Source: Beta vulgaris subsp. vulgaris
Taxonomy: Eukaryota > Streptophyta > Magnoliopsida > Caryophyllales > Amaranthaceae
Length of the DNA stretch: 64,000 nucleotides
Assembly (NCBI RefSeq): GCF_026745355.1
Contig: NC_079203.1
Span: 2,361,249-2,425,248, forward strand
Direction of reading: 5' to 3'
Shown: in pieces, positions 34,037 to 45,760 of the stretch
Position numbering within the stretch: position 1 is the stretch's first letter
Layout: every line of letters begins with the position of its first letter
Made by a program: the position numbers and the translations under genes
Notes under the pieces: model-generated
The model's input: only the letters and a program-made list of their open reading frames with translations
Database searches by the model: none
What the model was told of the DNA's origin: nothing

Positions 34037-35546
34037 TGGGTTTAAATCAAATGTCACTAGATTAACTTACCAAGAAGCACGTCGTAGTACATTTTTGTGT
34101 TAGTTTTTGTTTTATAATACCAATCTTTGGTTACAACCAGGTAGGTTTCAGTTGCAATTCCCTTTCATTAACCATAACATTAGAAAAGTACGTACATCCT
34201 TTCAACTCTACAAAAATAATATAATACATACATCTTAGAATTGATGACAACCTTAAGAAGGTTAAGACTCAATTTAACAACTAATATAATAATATCTCTT
34301 TTACAAAGTCAATATAATATTAAGATCTAAAATAAAACTAAGAGTCCTTGTTTTAGGTCTACTTAACGTTAAATTAATGTGACAAAGACTGCAGTACGTC
34401 GGGTAAACGACTTCTTTGCGTTCAATATTATTAACAAACTCATAATAGCATGATAACTATTAACTACATGCATATTGACATTTATCTATGTTCCAATAGT
34501 TGACATTCCTCCCATTTTTTATGCATGTATTTTGTTTTCTAGAGAAGAATGTTGAAGTAAAAGTAGCAGCATGATGATGAACCAAGACAAAGACAGCAAC
34601 ATGTAGATGTGATAATTACTACATTCTTACTACTAGCTACAACATTTTCTTCTATATATATATATATGTTATCATAAATAATGCAATTTGTTATAATTTC
34701 ATGCATTTTACTTGCCTCCTTACAACAAACTGGCATGAGGAATCTCCAACAAAAAAACTACATACACCACTTATCATCTTTCTCAAGTCCACTTGGCAGT
34801 ATGGGAATATGCTACGTGGCATGGTCCTTGCAAATTTTATTGTTTATTATGCATATTTTATAGTTATTAAGTACAAATTTTAGTTCATGCTAATAGAGTA
34901 CGGTCAAACACATGATAAGGACAAACAAAGAAAAAACTTTAAAATATAGTACTACTAGATGGGATTATTACTTATTAGAGATTGAGGTAGTAGTTAATGA
35001 TGAGATTCTAATTAGTTAACCAACTTCATGCAGGAACACTACTCAAAAACAAAAAAGTTGGAAGATCTATCTACATTATTGCATGTGGAATGTAACTTAA
35101 GTGGGAGTCCACCTTTTGGTTTTTTGGGTACAAGGGAGTCCACTTTTGTTGTATGTACTAATTTTGCCATTATAGCATTTAGCTATAGAGTAGTAATTAT
35201 GTGTTGAAAAGTTTTACCATGCAACTCACGTTTATTATGGTAGATTATGTACTATGTACCTAGGGTTTGGTAAGTTTGAGTGCTAAAATTTTGACTTGAA
35301 AAGGCTCTTGGCTCCTCCAAATGAGTTCCTAATAAAGTGGAAAAGTCAATCATTAGCAAAATAGAGTTTATCTTATAAGAGACCGCTTATTTTTAAATTA
35401 AAATTAGACAATAGTAAGCTCAGTATTAAAAAGAGAATTAGCGGATTAGCCCAATAGTGATTAAGTTAATTTCTTTCGGTGACTAGTTTAATACATTTAG
35501 TGACTAGGTCTACTTTTATGTTAAAATTAAATCGTCTCTTTTAATA
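34037..35546. other. AT-rich spacer, no gene seen
   Basis: No coding region or transposon end recognised. The last bases (35547-35551, AATTT) are the target duplication of the Copia element that follows. Confidence 0.4.
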
Positions 35547-35551
35547 AATTT

Positions 35552-36283
35552 TGTTAGATGTGATCAATGAGAGAACCGGATATCCCACTCCAAGGCACGG
35601 AAACTACGCTTTCCTATTAGTTTAATTTCGCCCCTCTAGGATCACCGGGTTAACACGAAATAACTAATGAGATACAATGGAGAGAAACAATCCACTTAGA
35701 TGATCTTCTAAGTGAATCAAACAAGAACTTGTGTTTTTGTGTTTGTGAAGAACACTCAAGAGAAGATTGCAAGTTTCTCTTAAGCAAGCAAGAAGTTTTG
35801 AGAGTATAGAAAATCTGATTTTCTTCAACCCTCACTCATAGGAATCCCAAGGTTTATATAGGAAGAATAAACCTTTCATTGACTAGAGTAGTAATCCATA
35901 ACCCCCATTTTAATCACCCATCAAAGGCCTTTAATCAGCTGATTTAAGGACCTTAAAGGTCATTAAAATGAGCCATAACATCACAACGGACATAAAACCG
36001 TCAAGGCATCTTTTCGCATTCCAAGGCAGAAGACACGTCGCGACTCGCGAAGAAGCTCGCGAGTCGCGAGGCGCTGGTCGCGACCGCGACGCCTGTCGCA
36101 CTCGCGACGGCCACTGGTCGCGACTCGCGACTCTGTCGCGACTCGCGGCCAGTCTTCTTCTCCCTTGGTTTTCAATGCGTTTTGCCACTTGATGCACTCT
36201 AGTCTTTTGCATACTAGACCTCCTCCTCTTCTAGTACATACCCTTATGAGTTTCAAACCCATTACCCTATAAATGTTCCAACA
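35552..36283 (-). repeat. 3' LTR of the Copia element
   Basis: TG...CA ends and a TATATAAACC box (minus strand, near 35860). A GC-rich block of TCGCGACTCGCGA-type repeats lies at about 36035-36150. Compared with the 5' LTR it has a 57-bp-class extra segment in that block and lacks about ten single bases. Confidence 0.95.
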
Positions 36284-36778
36284 ATCCTCCTCCCATTTAT
36301 AGGGTAATGTTGAAAAGTTTTTCAACTTGCTATAAATCGCAAACACACTGTTCATGCGGATCATGGAAATATCTAACGATTGAATTTCCATTTAGTAAAG
36401 TAATTTCATAATTTGATATAGACAGAAGCTTTGAATCATATAACCATTACAAATTATTGAAGTTACTAATACACACAAACATAAACTAGGTTCTTAAAAC
36501 CTCCGACACCTATGAAGCCTTGGTGTCCATATCCATTCATAAGCATTCCAAGTCAAGCCTTGACTTGATGAAGCGGCCAAACTTCTAGCTTACATAGGTA
36601 AATCTTTCCGACATGCTCCTACAATTGAGCACCTTATCAAAGATTTATTAAGAATAAAATTCAACCTCTTTATCATTGTAGCAACAAGCACTAACCTCGG
36701 GATGTATTAAACAAGTGCTCCCAACCTCTTAAGAAGTACTATCCTCCTTGAATTTGAGATCTAACGTTGTATTAGACA

Positions 36779-37219
36779 TCAAATAGAGTTTTCCTTCACC
36801 ATAGGTTGATCAATAGGCTTAAGACCCATCCCTTTGTTCATTTTGTTCACTAGTTCCCTTGACAACGGTTTTGTAAACGTATCCGCCAAGTTCAAACTAG
36901 ACCGAACAAAATTAATAGTTATACAACTATTCCTTATCATTTCCCGCACATAGCTATGTCTAACTCCAATGTGCCTTGACTTGCCATTGTAGACTTCACT
37001 ATATGCTTTAGCTATGGTTGATGCACTATCACAATGGATAGCAAGAGGTGACATTGGTTTCACCCATAAGTCCACCTCACTCAACACATTCCTTAGCCAT
37101 TCCGCTTCTTGGCAACAAGAAGCCAAAGCAATGAATTCCGATGCCATAGTGGAATCCGTTATACATGTTTGCTTCTTGGATCCCATGAAATGGCACCTCC
37201 TCCAAGAAGAAACACCCAA
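36779..37219 (-). pseudogene. Copia RNase H domain (C-terminal part)
   Basis: The frame carries SKKQTCITDSTMASEFIALA (the conserved RNase H stretch before the last acidic residues), IHCDSASTIAKA, KSRHIGVRHSYVRE and LNLADTFTKPLSRELV, then a stop at the normal end of a Copia polyprotein. It overlaps the preceding RT frame (37159-37899) by 61 bp, so one frameshift separates them near 37190. Confidence 0.9.
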
Positions 37220-37899
37220 CCACTAGTGGATGAATAATCTTCCTTATTCGAAATCCAACTAGCATCCGAGTAACCTTCTAAGATAGAAGGTTCTCTTTTA
37301 TATGTTATGACATAATCCAAGGTCTTATTCAAGTACCTTAACACTCTTCTCAATGCTTGCCAATGCAACATACTAGGATTACTAGTATACCTACTGAGCT
37401 TGCCAATAGCAAAGGCTATATCCGGCCGAGTGCTAGTCATAGCATACATCAAGCTTCCAATTAAGCTTGCATACTCCAATTGTGAAATTGGAGTACCACT
37501 ACTCGGAACCAAGTGAATACTAGGATCCATAGGAGTAGCAAAATGAGTCGAATTTGACTCATTATACCTCTTGACCACTTTCTCAATATAATGAGATTGT
37601 GATAAAGAAAACGACCCTTTCCCTCTTATTATTCTAATACCAAGAATAACATCCGCTTCACCCAAATCTTTCATGGAGAAGCTAGAGGAAAGGAAGACTT
37701 TGGTCTTTTCCACTTGTTCCAAATCAGTCCCAAAAATAAGCATATCATCAACATATAAGCAAATTATAACTCCTTTACCGTTATTATCAAATTTGCTATA
37801 TACACACTTATCGGACTGATTTATTTTGAACCCACTAGACAACACAACTTCATCAAATTTTTGATGCCATTGCTTAGGTGCTTGTTTAAGACCATACAA
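37159..37899 (-). pseudogene. Copia reverse transcriptase, catalytic part, and start of RNase H
   Basis: Starts SLYGLKQAPKQWH-type sequence, contains the intact catalytic ICLYVDDMLIFG (YVDD), DLGEADVILGI, YASLIGSLMYAMTSTRPDIA and, at the end, EGYSDASWISNKEDYSSTSG, the first RNase H motif. The YVDD motif is undamaged. It is separated from the upstream RT part by a one-base frameshift near 37905 and from RNase H by another near 37190. Confidence 0.93.
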
Positions 37900-37907
37900 A
37901 GATCTAA

Positions 37908-38324
37908 CTAATTTGCAAACTTTAGTTTCTTGACCTTTACCACAAACCCTTCAGGTTGATTCATGTACACTTCCTCCTCCAATTCACCATTAAGAAAAGC
38001 AGTTTTTACATCCATTTGGTGAATTACTAGACCATGAATCGCAGCTAATGCTATCAATAGTCTAATAGTAGCTATTCTAGCTACTGGAGCATAAGTATCA
38101 AAGTAATCGATACCATATCTTTGCCTAAAACCTTGGACCACTAACCGGGCCTTATGTTTTAGTATGGTTCCATCGATTTTCTTTTTCCTTACAAAAATCC
38201 ATTTACAACCTAGGGGTTTGCAACCGGGAGGTAAATTAGCTAAAATCCAAGTGTGATTACCCATTATAGAATCCATTTCATCATTCACTGCCTCTTTCCA
38301 GAAAGCAGAATCATGAGACTTCAT
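37908..38324 (-). pseudogene. Copia reverse transcriptase, N-terminal part
   Basis: Begins at an [13 protein letters not shown] segment and carries [76 protein letters not shown] and NQPEGF. These are the fingers and palm start of Copia RT, including the first catalytic Asp ([10 protein letters not shown]). The frame is lost right after EGFVV, one base out of phase with the catalytic half. Confidence 0.93.
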
Positions 38325-38854
38325 AGCCTCATCAAAGGATTAGGATCCTCCTCCATATTGTAACAATATGAAATTTGAGTCGAAATTGACTCCCTTGACC
38401 CTTCAACTAAATATAGTTGAAAATCCGGTCCAAAAGATTTCTCTTTTCTAATTCGTTTACTTTTCCTAATTTCCGGTGTTGTAGTATCATGATCATTTGA
38501 AATGTCATCTACAACATTGGAACTAGTACTAGGTATCATGTCCTTTGGTCTTGGAATCGATGAGAATCTAGTCTCATCAAATATTGCATCCCTTGACTCT
38601 ATCACGGAGTGAATAGAGACAAAGTCATTGGGCTCAATGACATAAAACCTATAGGCTTTGCTATGTACCGCATAGCCTATAAAAATGCAATCAATTCCTT
38701 TTTCACCTAAAGTTTTCCTTTTAGGTTCCGTCAATTTGACAATTGCCCTACAACCCCATACCTTAAGGTAATTGAGATTAGGCTTTTTATTACACCAAAG
38801 TTCATAAGGGGTAGTCTTATTCCTTTTATTAGGAACTCGATTTAAATATAACAT
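38321..38854 (-). pseudogene. Copia integrase C-terminal part and linker
   Basis: Carries NRVPNKRNKTTPYELW, NLNYLKVWGCRAIVKLTEPK and FIGYAVHSKAYRFYV, the conserved C-terminal end of Copia integrase (GKGI-type module). An acidic, serine-rich linker to RT follows. The integrase core upstream is in other frames. Confidence 0.9.
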
Positions 38855-39180
38855 GCAGTTAAAATTGCATCACCCCAAAAACCGTCATTAAGACCCGAAT
38901 TAGAAAGCATGTGTTAACCATTTCTTTTAGGACCCTATTTTTCCTTTCCGCTATACCATTACTTTGAGGTGAGTATGGGGCGGTTGTTTCATGAATTACA
39001 CCAATGGAACTAAAATAACTTGGATTATAATATTCACCACCCTATCCGTTCGAAGTCTTTTAATCTTTTGATTAAGTTGGAGTTCCACTTCGATTTTAAA
39101 GGTCTTAAACTTTTCTAGTGCTTCATCTTTAGTAAATAATAAATATATGTAACAAAACCTTGAAAAATCATCAATAAAAG
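38855..39180 (-). pseudogene. Copia integrase catalytic core, multiply frameshifted
   Basis: Read across frames, this stretch still shows the Copia integrase core order: VTFIDDFSRFCYIY (first catalytic Asp), RLRTDR with a following EYY-like piece (second), and TTAPYSPQSNGIAERKNRV (third, Glu). At least three phase changes occur in about 320 bp, near 39175, 39050 and 38910, each compatible with a missing base. No continuous protein is possible. Confidence 0.85.
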
Positions 39181-40011
39181 TTACAATATATTTTTATTTC
39201 CTAAAGAAGGTGAACTATGAAAGTCACACAAGTCACTATGCACCAATTCAAGCAATACCGTTTGTCTAGTCACACTAGGATAAGGATTTTTTGTAATTTT
39301 ATTTAGCACGCAAGTGTGACACTTCTCTAACTTTAAATCGAAAGGAGGTATCAACCCCATTTTAGACATGTCATATAATCTACGATAATTCACATGACAT
39401 AAACGATTGTGCCATAGAGAAGAAACATCAAGCATGTAAATAGAACTAGTACCAATTTTATTATCAATACTAAATTTAAACATTCCATTACAAAAGAAAC
39501 CTTGTCCAACAAAAATACCACCCTTGGAAATTACAAATTTATCCGACTCAAAAACAACTTTAAAACCATACTTATTCAAGAGACCTCCTGACACAAGATT
39601 CTTCCTAACTTCCGGTACATATACAACATCCCGGAGAGTTAAAGTCTTTCCCGAGGTTAACAACAATTCTACTTGGCCTATGCCTCTAGCCTTTACCGTA
39701 GAATCATTCCCCATATACAAGATAGGACCATCATCCAAATCTTTCAAAGACTTGAAGAACTCCTTGTTATTGCACACATGTCTAGAGGCTCTCGAATCTA
39801 TCCACCAAGAATCATCAACCTTGGTTTTGAACAACACTAGGTTGTGTGTTCTTTGTCTTCTTCTTGTTGTTAGAAGGACAATCCCTCTTAAGATGAGGAC
39901 CATTGCATATCCAACAAGAGAGGGTCTTCCTCTTCTTGTTTGCAACATTGGCTTTGTTATTGTTGTTGTTGTTGTTGTTGTTGGATTTCTTGGTCTTACT
40001 AGACCCACCAA
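39181..40011 (-). pseudogene. Copia protease and integrase zinc-binding (gag-pre-integrase) region
   Basis: Contains WWIDSRASRHVCNN, where active Copia proteases have DSG(A/S), so the catalytic-loop Gly is Arg here. It then has LVSGGLLNKYGFKV, and LWHNRLCHVNYRRLYDMSKM, giving the H-x4-H of the integrase zinc-binding domain, with CHTCVLNKITKNPYP providing C-x2-C. It is out of frame with gag, which it overlaps by 197 bp. The frame is lost in an A run at 39180. Confidence 0.93.
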
Positions 40012-40681
40012 CCTCTACCAAATTAACGGTAGATTTAGGAATACTTGGAGTAGTATCCTTAACCCCATCTTGAGCCCGGATCCCCTCTTCAATACGAAGA
40101 TGAGTTCCTAATTGCTCCATGGACATGTCTTCCTTTTTATGTTTTAAAAGATGTTTTGTATCTTTCCAAGAATTTGGTAATTTGTCAATGATTGAGGCAA
40201 CCGCAATTGCCTCATCCATCACCATACCATGTGACCTTATTTGATTCAAAATATGATGAACCTCATGGAATTGCTCCATAATAGGCCGATCATTAGTCAT
40301 TTTAAAAGAATTAAAATTACTAACAAGGAATTTCTTACTTGAAGCATCTTCCAAAATGTACTTGGCCTCAAGAGCATCCCAAAGTTCCTTTGCACTCTCC
40401 ACGTTTTGGTAGAGATCGAACAAAGGGTCGGTAAGAGAGTTGAGAATATGACCACGGCAAATGTAGTCATCATTCTCCCACTTTGTCCTCTTCCTTGTAG
40501 TCACGGCGGACTCCTCCTCTCCATCTACCGGGAATGGTGGCATGGGTGTTGATAGAACATACACCACATTCAAGGTGGTCAACAAGAAGTGCATCTTCTT
40601 TTGCCACCTACGATAGCCCACCCCCTCAAACTTATCCAACTTTTGAAAGTTCATAGTCATGTCCTTGAGTGTTTGAGCCAT
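39815..40681 (-). pseudogene. Copia gag (UBN2-type) with zinc knuckle
   Basis: 288 codons from an ATG 35 bp inside the 5' LTR. It contains WQKKMHFLLTTLNVVYVL, AKELWDALEAKY and a MDEAIAVASIIDKLPNSWKD segment, the UBN2 gag region. An Asn run from a GTT microsatellite and the zinc knuckle CWICNGPHLKRDC (C-x2-C-x3-H-x4-C, one residue shorter than the usual C-x2-C-x4-H-x4-C) follow. In Copia elements gag and pol are one frame; here a frameshift near 39840 ends gag early. The open frame on the other strand (39524-40111) is a shadow. Confidence 0.93.
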
Positions 40682-40716
40682 ATCCGAATAGAAAAGAGAA
40701 AGTTAAACTAATAGAT

Positions 40717-41403
40717 TGTTAGATGTGATCAATGAGAGAACCGGATATCCCACTCCAAGGCACGGAAACTACGCTTTCCTATTAGTTTAATTTCGCCCCT
40801 CTAGGATCACCGGGTTAACACGAAATAACTAATGAGATACAATGGAGAGAAAACAATCCACTTAGATGATCTTCTAAGTGAATCAAACAAGAACTTGTGT
40901 TTTTGTGTTTGTGAAGAACACTTAAGAGAAGATTGCAAGGTTTCTCTTAAGCAAAGCAAGAAGTGTTTGAGAGTATAGAAAATCTGATTTTCTTCCAACC
41001 CCTCACTCATAGGAATCCCAAGGTTTATATAGGAAGAATAAACCTTTCATTGACTAGAGTAGATAATCCATAACCCCCATTTTAATCACCCATCAAAGGC
41101 CTTTAATCAGCTGATTTAAGGACCTTAAAGGTCATTAAAATGAGACCATAACATCACAACGGACATAAAACCGTCAAGGCATCTTTTCGCATTCCAAGGC
41201 AGAAGACACGTCGCGACTCGCGATGAGCCACTGGTCACGACTCGCGACTCCTGTCGCGACTCGCGGCCAGTCTTCTGTCCCCCTTGGTTTCTCAATGCGT
41301 TTTGCCACTTGATGCACTCTAGTCTTTTGCATACTAGACCTCCTCCTCTTCTAGTACATACCCTTATGAGTTTCAAACCCATTACCCTATAAATGTTCCA
41401 ACA
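40717..41403 (-). repeat. 5' LTR of the Copia element
   Basis: Same TG...CA ends as the 3' LTR, TATATAAACC near 41031, and a shorter GC island (about 41209-41271). The first bases inside the element (40703-40714) are exactly complementary to 40779-40790 within this LTR. Confidence 0.95.
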
Positions 41404-41994
41404 AATTTTGTAGCTAATATTTGTGAGTAGGAGAATTTCATAATTTAATAATGATGAGAAATTCATTTAGAACCCTAATATTATCATCTTTCTTACTTGT
41501 AGTGTTCAACCATATGATTTGCTAATATTCAATTGTCACAAGTTTTTAGAATTAGCTTGTAATTTGCAACAATTTTTTGCATAACAATAAGATTTAACAT
41601 CTCAATTACATATAAACTAGAATACAGACGAATATATGTCAAATAATAATAACTTTATGCATGTTTTTCTTTGTCTTTTATTTTATTGTTACCTTTGTTC
41701 TACTTATGTATGTGAACTTTCTTATATGTAGACTATTTCTCTCTGAACCTACCATGCTAAAAGCATGATGATTCACCATCCATATTCTTTCTCGTGAATA
41801 ATTGCACAAACAAATAGTGCAATTTCATCAAGTTTCAACATAATTCCTTCCCATGGGGTTTGTAAGTAACGTAGATGTAACAATTGTCCATGAATCAAGT
41901 ATATATAGCCACATAATGGTAAGCCGCCATTTGCTATATAATCAAACATCCAAACTTCATCTCAATATATAGAAGTCGATTGGCTAATTATTTT

Positions 41995-42500
41995 GTAAGT
42001 GTTGCATTTAAAATCGACGAAAATGAAGATTCACCTGGACGAGCTATCTAGTGGCTTGGGCAGGTGGCTCATATTCCACACTTATTGCCTTCTTTTTGGT
42101 GTGTTGCATGGCCGGCTTGAATAGTGCATGGACGGGCTTAAACAGTTCGCGGGCTGGCATTAACACTAATTTCAGTTTTCGTGATTTTGTTAATTTTTCC
42201 GTTTTTGAAATAATTCCTGAATTAATTGATGGCTATTGATCGGCCATATTAATTTAGGGTTTTCTTAAGGTTATTAGGATTATATGTCCTATAAAAGGAC
42301 CCTATTGGGTGGTTAAAATCTCCAAACCTTTTGTAAAACTCCTTGTAATCTTCTAAGTTTCTCCATTGAAGATTATTGAAAAGTTCCCGAATTCCCACGA
42401 TTGGACTATGTCACATTAACCGAACCACGTAAATCCTTGTATATTTTGTTCATCTTCTTTATTGTTTTCTCCCTAACATTTTATTGTTGACTATTACTTC
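41995..42500 (+). mobile_element. LTR-like segment, plus orientation
   Basis: Contains a GC-rich block with repeated GG(C/A)CGGGCTT-like motifs (about 42035-42160) and CCTATAAAAGGACCC (TATA, 42288-42302). Then comes a leader-like TTCTCCATTGAAGATTATTG, as in plant LTR R/U5 regions. No ends or duplication were fixed. The open frame at 42051-42239 spans the GC block and is not taken as a gene. Confidence 0.4.
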
Positions 42501-42679
42501 GCATTAAATCAAACACAACATGGTCCAAATATTTAACATATTTGATTAATTAATCTTATTTGATATATATAATTAATAGCAGAAATACTATCAAGCATAC
42601 AAAGGTTAAGCAAGTGACACATCAAAATATCAAATATACCCTGTTTATTATACGTTAGTTGTCACAGAAGCTAAGTATA

Positions 42680-42909
42680 TATCCCTCTGGTCTTTATTAG
42701 TTTACCCGTATTCCTTTTTGGGATGTTCCTTATTAGTTTATCCCTTTTTTTTGTTTCTATTTTTGGAATGGGACTACTAACTTTTCATCACACATACATT
42801 CAACTTTAATATAAAATAATAGTTTTGCTTTCTTTCTATGACCCACAATATTAGTTCTCCTAAAACTTTGTGCAAAAGAAAGGGGTAAACTAATAAAGAC
42901 CGGAGGGAG
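42680..42909. mobile_element. Stowaway MITE
   Basis: Inverted ends TCCCTCTGGTCTTTATTAGT and CTCCCTCCGGTCTTTATTAG (minus strand), with TA at 42910-42911. The left TA is shifted by one base. Non-coding. Confidence 0.8.
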
Positions 42910-43391
42910 TATTTCTCTGAAGCTTACAATTTCCTCGCCCTTACTTGTAAGATATAACTAGTTGTTGGCTCGAACGATGCTCTGAATCATTTACCGATTT
43001 AAATTTGAAGTCTATCTTAAATCAAACACTTGAGAGAAGTGAAAAAAGTTATAGGCATTGAATTGTGCTTATGAAATGATCTTCTAGTTCTTTTTAAATC
43101 TTGTACATATAATAGTAAACAGTAATATGAGTGATTCATCATTATAACCCTCGGCTCCAGGAGATCGAGTACATATAGATATATAATTACTTACAAGAAT
43201 ATGATACAATCTTGTTTTTGAAATTTGAAATTTTATAAAGGAAAAATAAGGTGGAAATTTTTTCATCCCTTTGTAAATATTTTCCTCCAAATTTTGGAGG
43301 AAAACTAATTTCCTCTACTCTCTCATTTCCAATATCTCCATTTTTCTTTTTTAACTTAATAATTTTCCATAATCAAACAAAGGAAAGCTAA

Positions 43392-43890
43392 TATTTATTT
43401 GTGTTATAACAGACGTGAAGAAGAAAAAAAATAATTGAATGTAAAACAATAAAGCAGACAACAAATTTACGTGGTTCACCAAATTTGGCTACGTCCACGG
43501 GCAGAGAGAGAATATTTTATTGATGATATGAGGAAAAACAGAGTTACAAATGTTATATATGCTATATTCGTCAAATAAACGATATTAGGTTAAATAGGAA
43601 TTTAATCCGGCTAATAACACTTAACAAAACACACGACGAATAATTCCGCAAAAAGCGCGAGTCGCGGCGCTGGGCGCGAGTCGCGGTCAGCTCTCGGCGA
43701 TTTCAGAGGCGAGTTGTGTCGAATTCCGTGAGTCGCCATTTTATAGATAGCTCGACTATAACATATTCAAGGCATATTTTCACAATTTTGTGTCTTCATG
43801 AAAAATATTTCCCATCAAACCAAAACGACAGTTAATGGAAGTTTAATTTAGATTAGTTGCAATCTTACATTTTCCTCTAACAATTGTTCT
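43392..43890 (-). mobile_element. Probable solo LTR, minus orientation
   Basis: On the minus strand it starts TGTTAGAGGAAAATG near 43890. It carries a GC block with two GCGCGAGTCGCGG units (43655-43720), a TATATAACA box near 43560 and GGACGTAGCCAAATTTGGTG (complement of 43474-43493), typical of Copia LTRs. It ends CTGTTATAACA near 43401. Flanking five-base words (ATTTG and ATTGT) do not match, so the limits are approximate. Confidence 0.5.
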
Positions 43891-44497
43891 TGGTCCTAAT
43901 TTATTAGTGTTTAAACTAGAGTATACTACATAACCTACCTTTCTACTATTCGTTATTAGTTTAAAAAAAAACTATTTTTAAAACTTTCATTGCTTACATA
44001 ATTATATTACGAAACAGTTTTAAGTATGTTGGTAAGAAGCATGTCCGATTTATTGAGAATTTAGCACTTGTTCATTTCTCTAAAAAAAATTATGCTTTTG
44101 TTCCAGAGTAAATTCTAGTCTCTCGATCAATATTTATGCAAAATTTTCAACTTAAGCAAATGTAAGAAGGAGAATATGTGACAGGATAAGTAGATAGAGA
44201 ATTCCCAAATTAATGATCAACATCTCATTGAATCTATTTTCTACGTACATCTTGTTACCTCGCATGACACTTTCACATCAATCTAAACTCATCAAATATC
44301 CATTTTTGCGAGTACAATACTTATATTCACATAGGGTACAAAGTTTAAGACTACTTAAATGATGAGAATCCATTTACCTCAAAAATAAAATAAAATGATG
44401 AGAATCCATTCCAAGAGATAATTGAGTTTTGTACCTGTGAAGAATTTGAAATGGGATGGCCAAAGCTAACTTGTCCATATTACCGTATAATCCCCCC

Positions 44498-44935
44498 TAG
44501 AGATGGGCATGGGCTGGGTCAACATGGGGTCGGGCCGGCCCAGTACGGTTTGGGCCCGCCCAGCACGAGCTCGCTCGAGGCCCATCCTAGCTCGTTGTCC
44601 ACTATGTGCCTTGCGCCTCTCACAATCAAGAAATTTTATTTTAGGCCCGAACCGGCACGAGCCCTCTAGATGGCCCGTGGGCCGAATGTCCCTTTTCTTT
44701 GTTTTTAAGCCTAAAACTGTAAAAAATTCAAAAAAATAACATAAAACACAAGTCAGGCTTGCATGAGGCACGAGCTCGGCCTTCAGGCCCATGGGCCTGG
44801 GTCGGGCCATGAACAAATCTGAAAATTTCAGTCCCGGCATTCACAGGCTCCGGGCCTGGCTCGACATTTCCCCAAACCCGCGGGCCGAGTCCGTGAACAG
44901 GCCCAGCCCGACCTATGTCCAGGTCTAACCCCCAA
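44498..44935. mobile_element. hAT-like GGGC/GCCC-rich element
   Basis: Starts TAGAGATGGGCATGGG and ends with an inverted TAGACCTGGACATAGG (minus strand), with GGGCC-rich arms like those at 4021-4683. No clear 8-bp duplication, so the assignment rests on ends and composition. Open frames here (44451-44979) are by-products of the GC-rich arms. Confidence 0.55.
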
Positions 44936-45664
44936 AATAGAAAATAACGCATTACATACATTATTAAGAACATCCTCATACAGATAATAACATATTCACT
45001 TTAATATATTTCTAACCAACCACTTGGATAACTTAATTAGTTAACACTGAACAGTCTTCTAGTACCCATAATGACTAATGATGGACAGAGGCCATGGGCG
45101 TGATTCATGACGGGCATGAATAGCCAATCCTATTACTCGTTATTTTTTTTGGGCCTTATAAGATGGAGTTTTTCATCGAGTTATTGGCGCAAGTTTCAAC
45201 TTAGCTACCTAATCCTTCGTTAGAAATAGCGAGAAGCAAGTCATGATGCTTTCAAGTACTACTATTACTCTATAGTCTTGAGTAATTCGATTCCTTGCCT
45301 ATGTAGTTTTCTTTCGTGTTTCATGAATGATATAAGGCATTATTGATTATTAATGATGGGACTTTTTTTTAGGGTAAATGGAGCAATATATTAAAAGAAG
45401 ATCAGAACGAGTATTTTGACCCGTACGATGCCACCAGTTAGTTAAATTATCAAATATATTATTCACAAATTTGATAATTGAAATCATTTACGTTTCATAA
45501 TTTTCTGTCTAATATGAAATTGAAAAAAGGACTTAATGACAAGGACGGACCTATTAAGGGTCTTGGGTGGCACGTGCCCACCAAAAAAAATCGGATTCTT
45601 TTTACTTTTAATGTCAAGCAGATTTTTAGAATAGGTTAAAACTAAAACGCGCGTAATAATTGCA

Positions 45665-45760
45665 TATAATCCAACTTGCTCCAGTGGTTCTCTTAGTAAC
45701 ATGTATTGCTGTTGCCGCGGCCCGCGGGTTCGACTCCCCCCTACATGCATTTTTGCTTTC
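45665..45760 (+). mobile_element. tRNA-like / SINE-like head
   Basis: CTCCAGTGGTTCTCTTAGTA (A-box-like) and GCGGGTTCGACTCCC (strong B box) lie about 35 bp apart, followed by a T-rich region. It does not fold into a full tRNA cloverleaf by eye, so a SINE remnant is more likely than a tRNA gene. Confidence 0.45.

Larger units (their letters stand above)
35552..41403 (-). mobile_element. Complete Copia LTR retrotransposon, frame-disrupted
   Basis: 5852-bp element between AATTT duplications (35547-35551 and 41404-41408). LTRs are 40717-41403 (5', 687 bp) and 35552-36283 (3', 732 bp), each TGTTGGAAC...CATCTAACA on the minus strand. Coding order gag, protease, integrase, RT, RNase H defines Copia. 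A polypurine tract AATGGGAGGAGGAT abuts the 3' LTR (about 36297-36284). Beside the 5' LTR there is no TGGTATCAGAGC-type binding site for initiator Met-tRNA. The polyprotein is broken by several frameshifts and has an altered protease active site, so as written it is non-autonomous. Confidence 0.97.

Noticed and set aside
37014..37226. Plus-strand frame
   Set aside because: Shadow of the Copia RNase H region on the minus strand.
39524..40111. 195-codon plus-strand frame
   Set aside because: Antisense shadow of the Copia gag/protease region, which has clear motifs on the minus strand.
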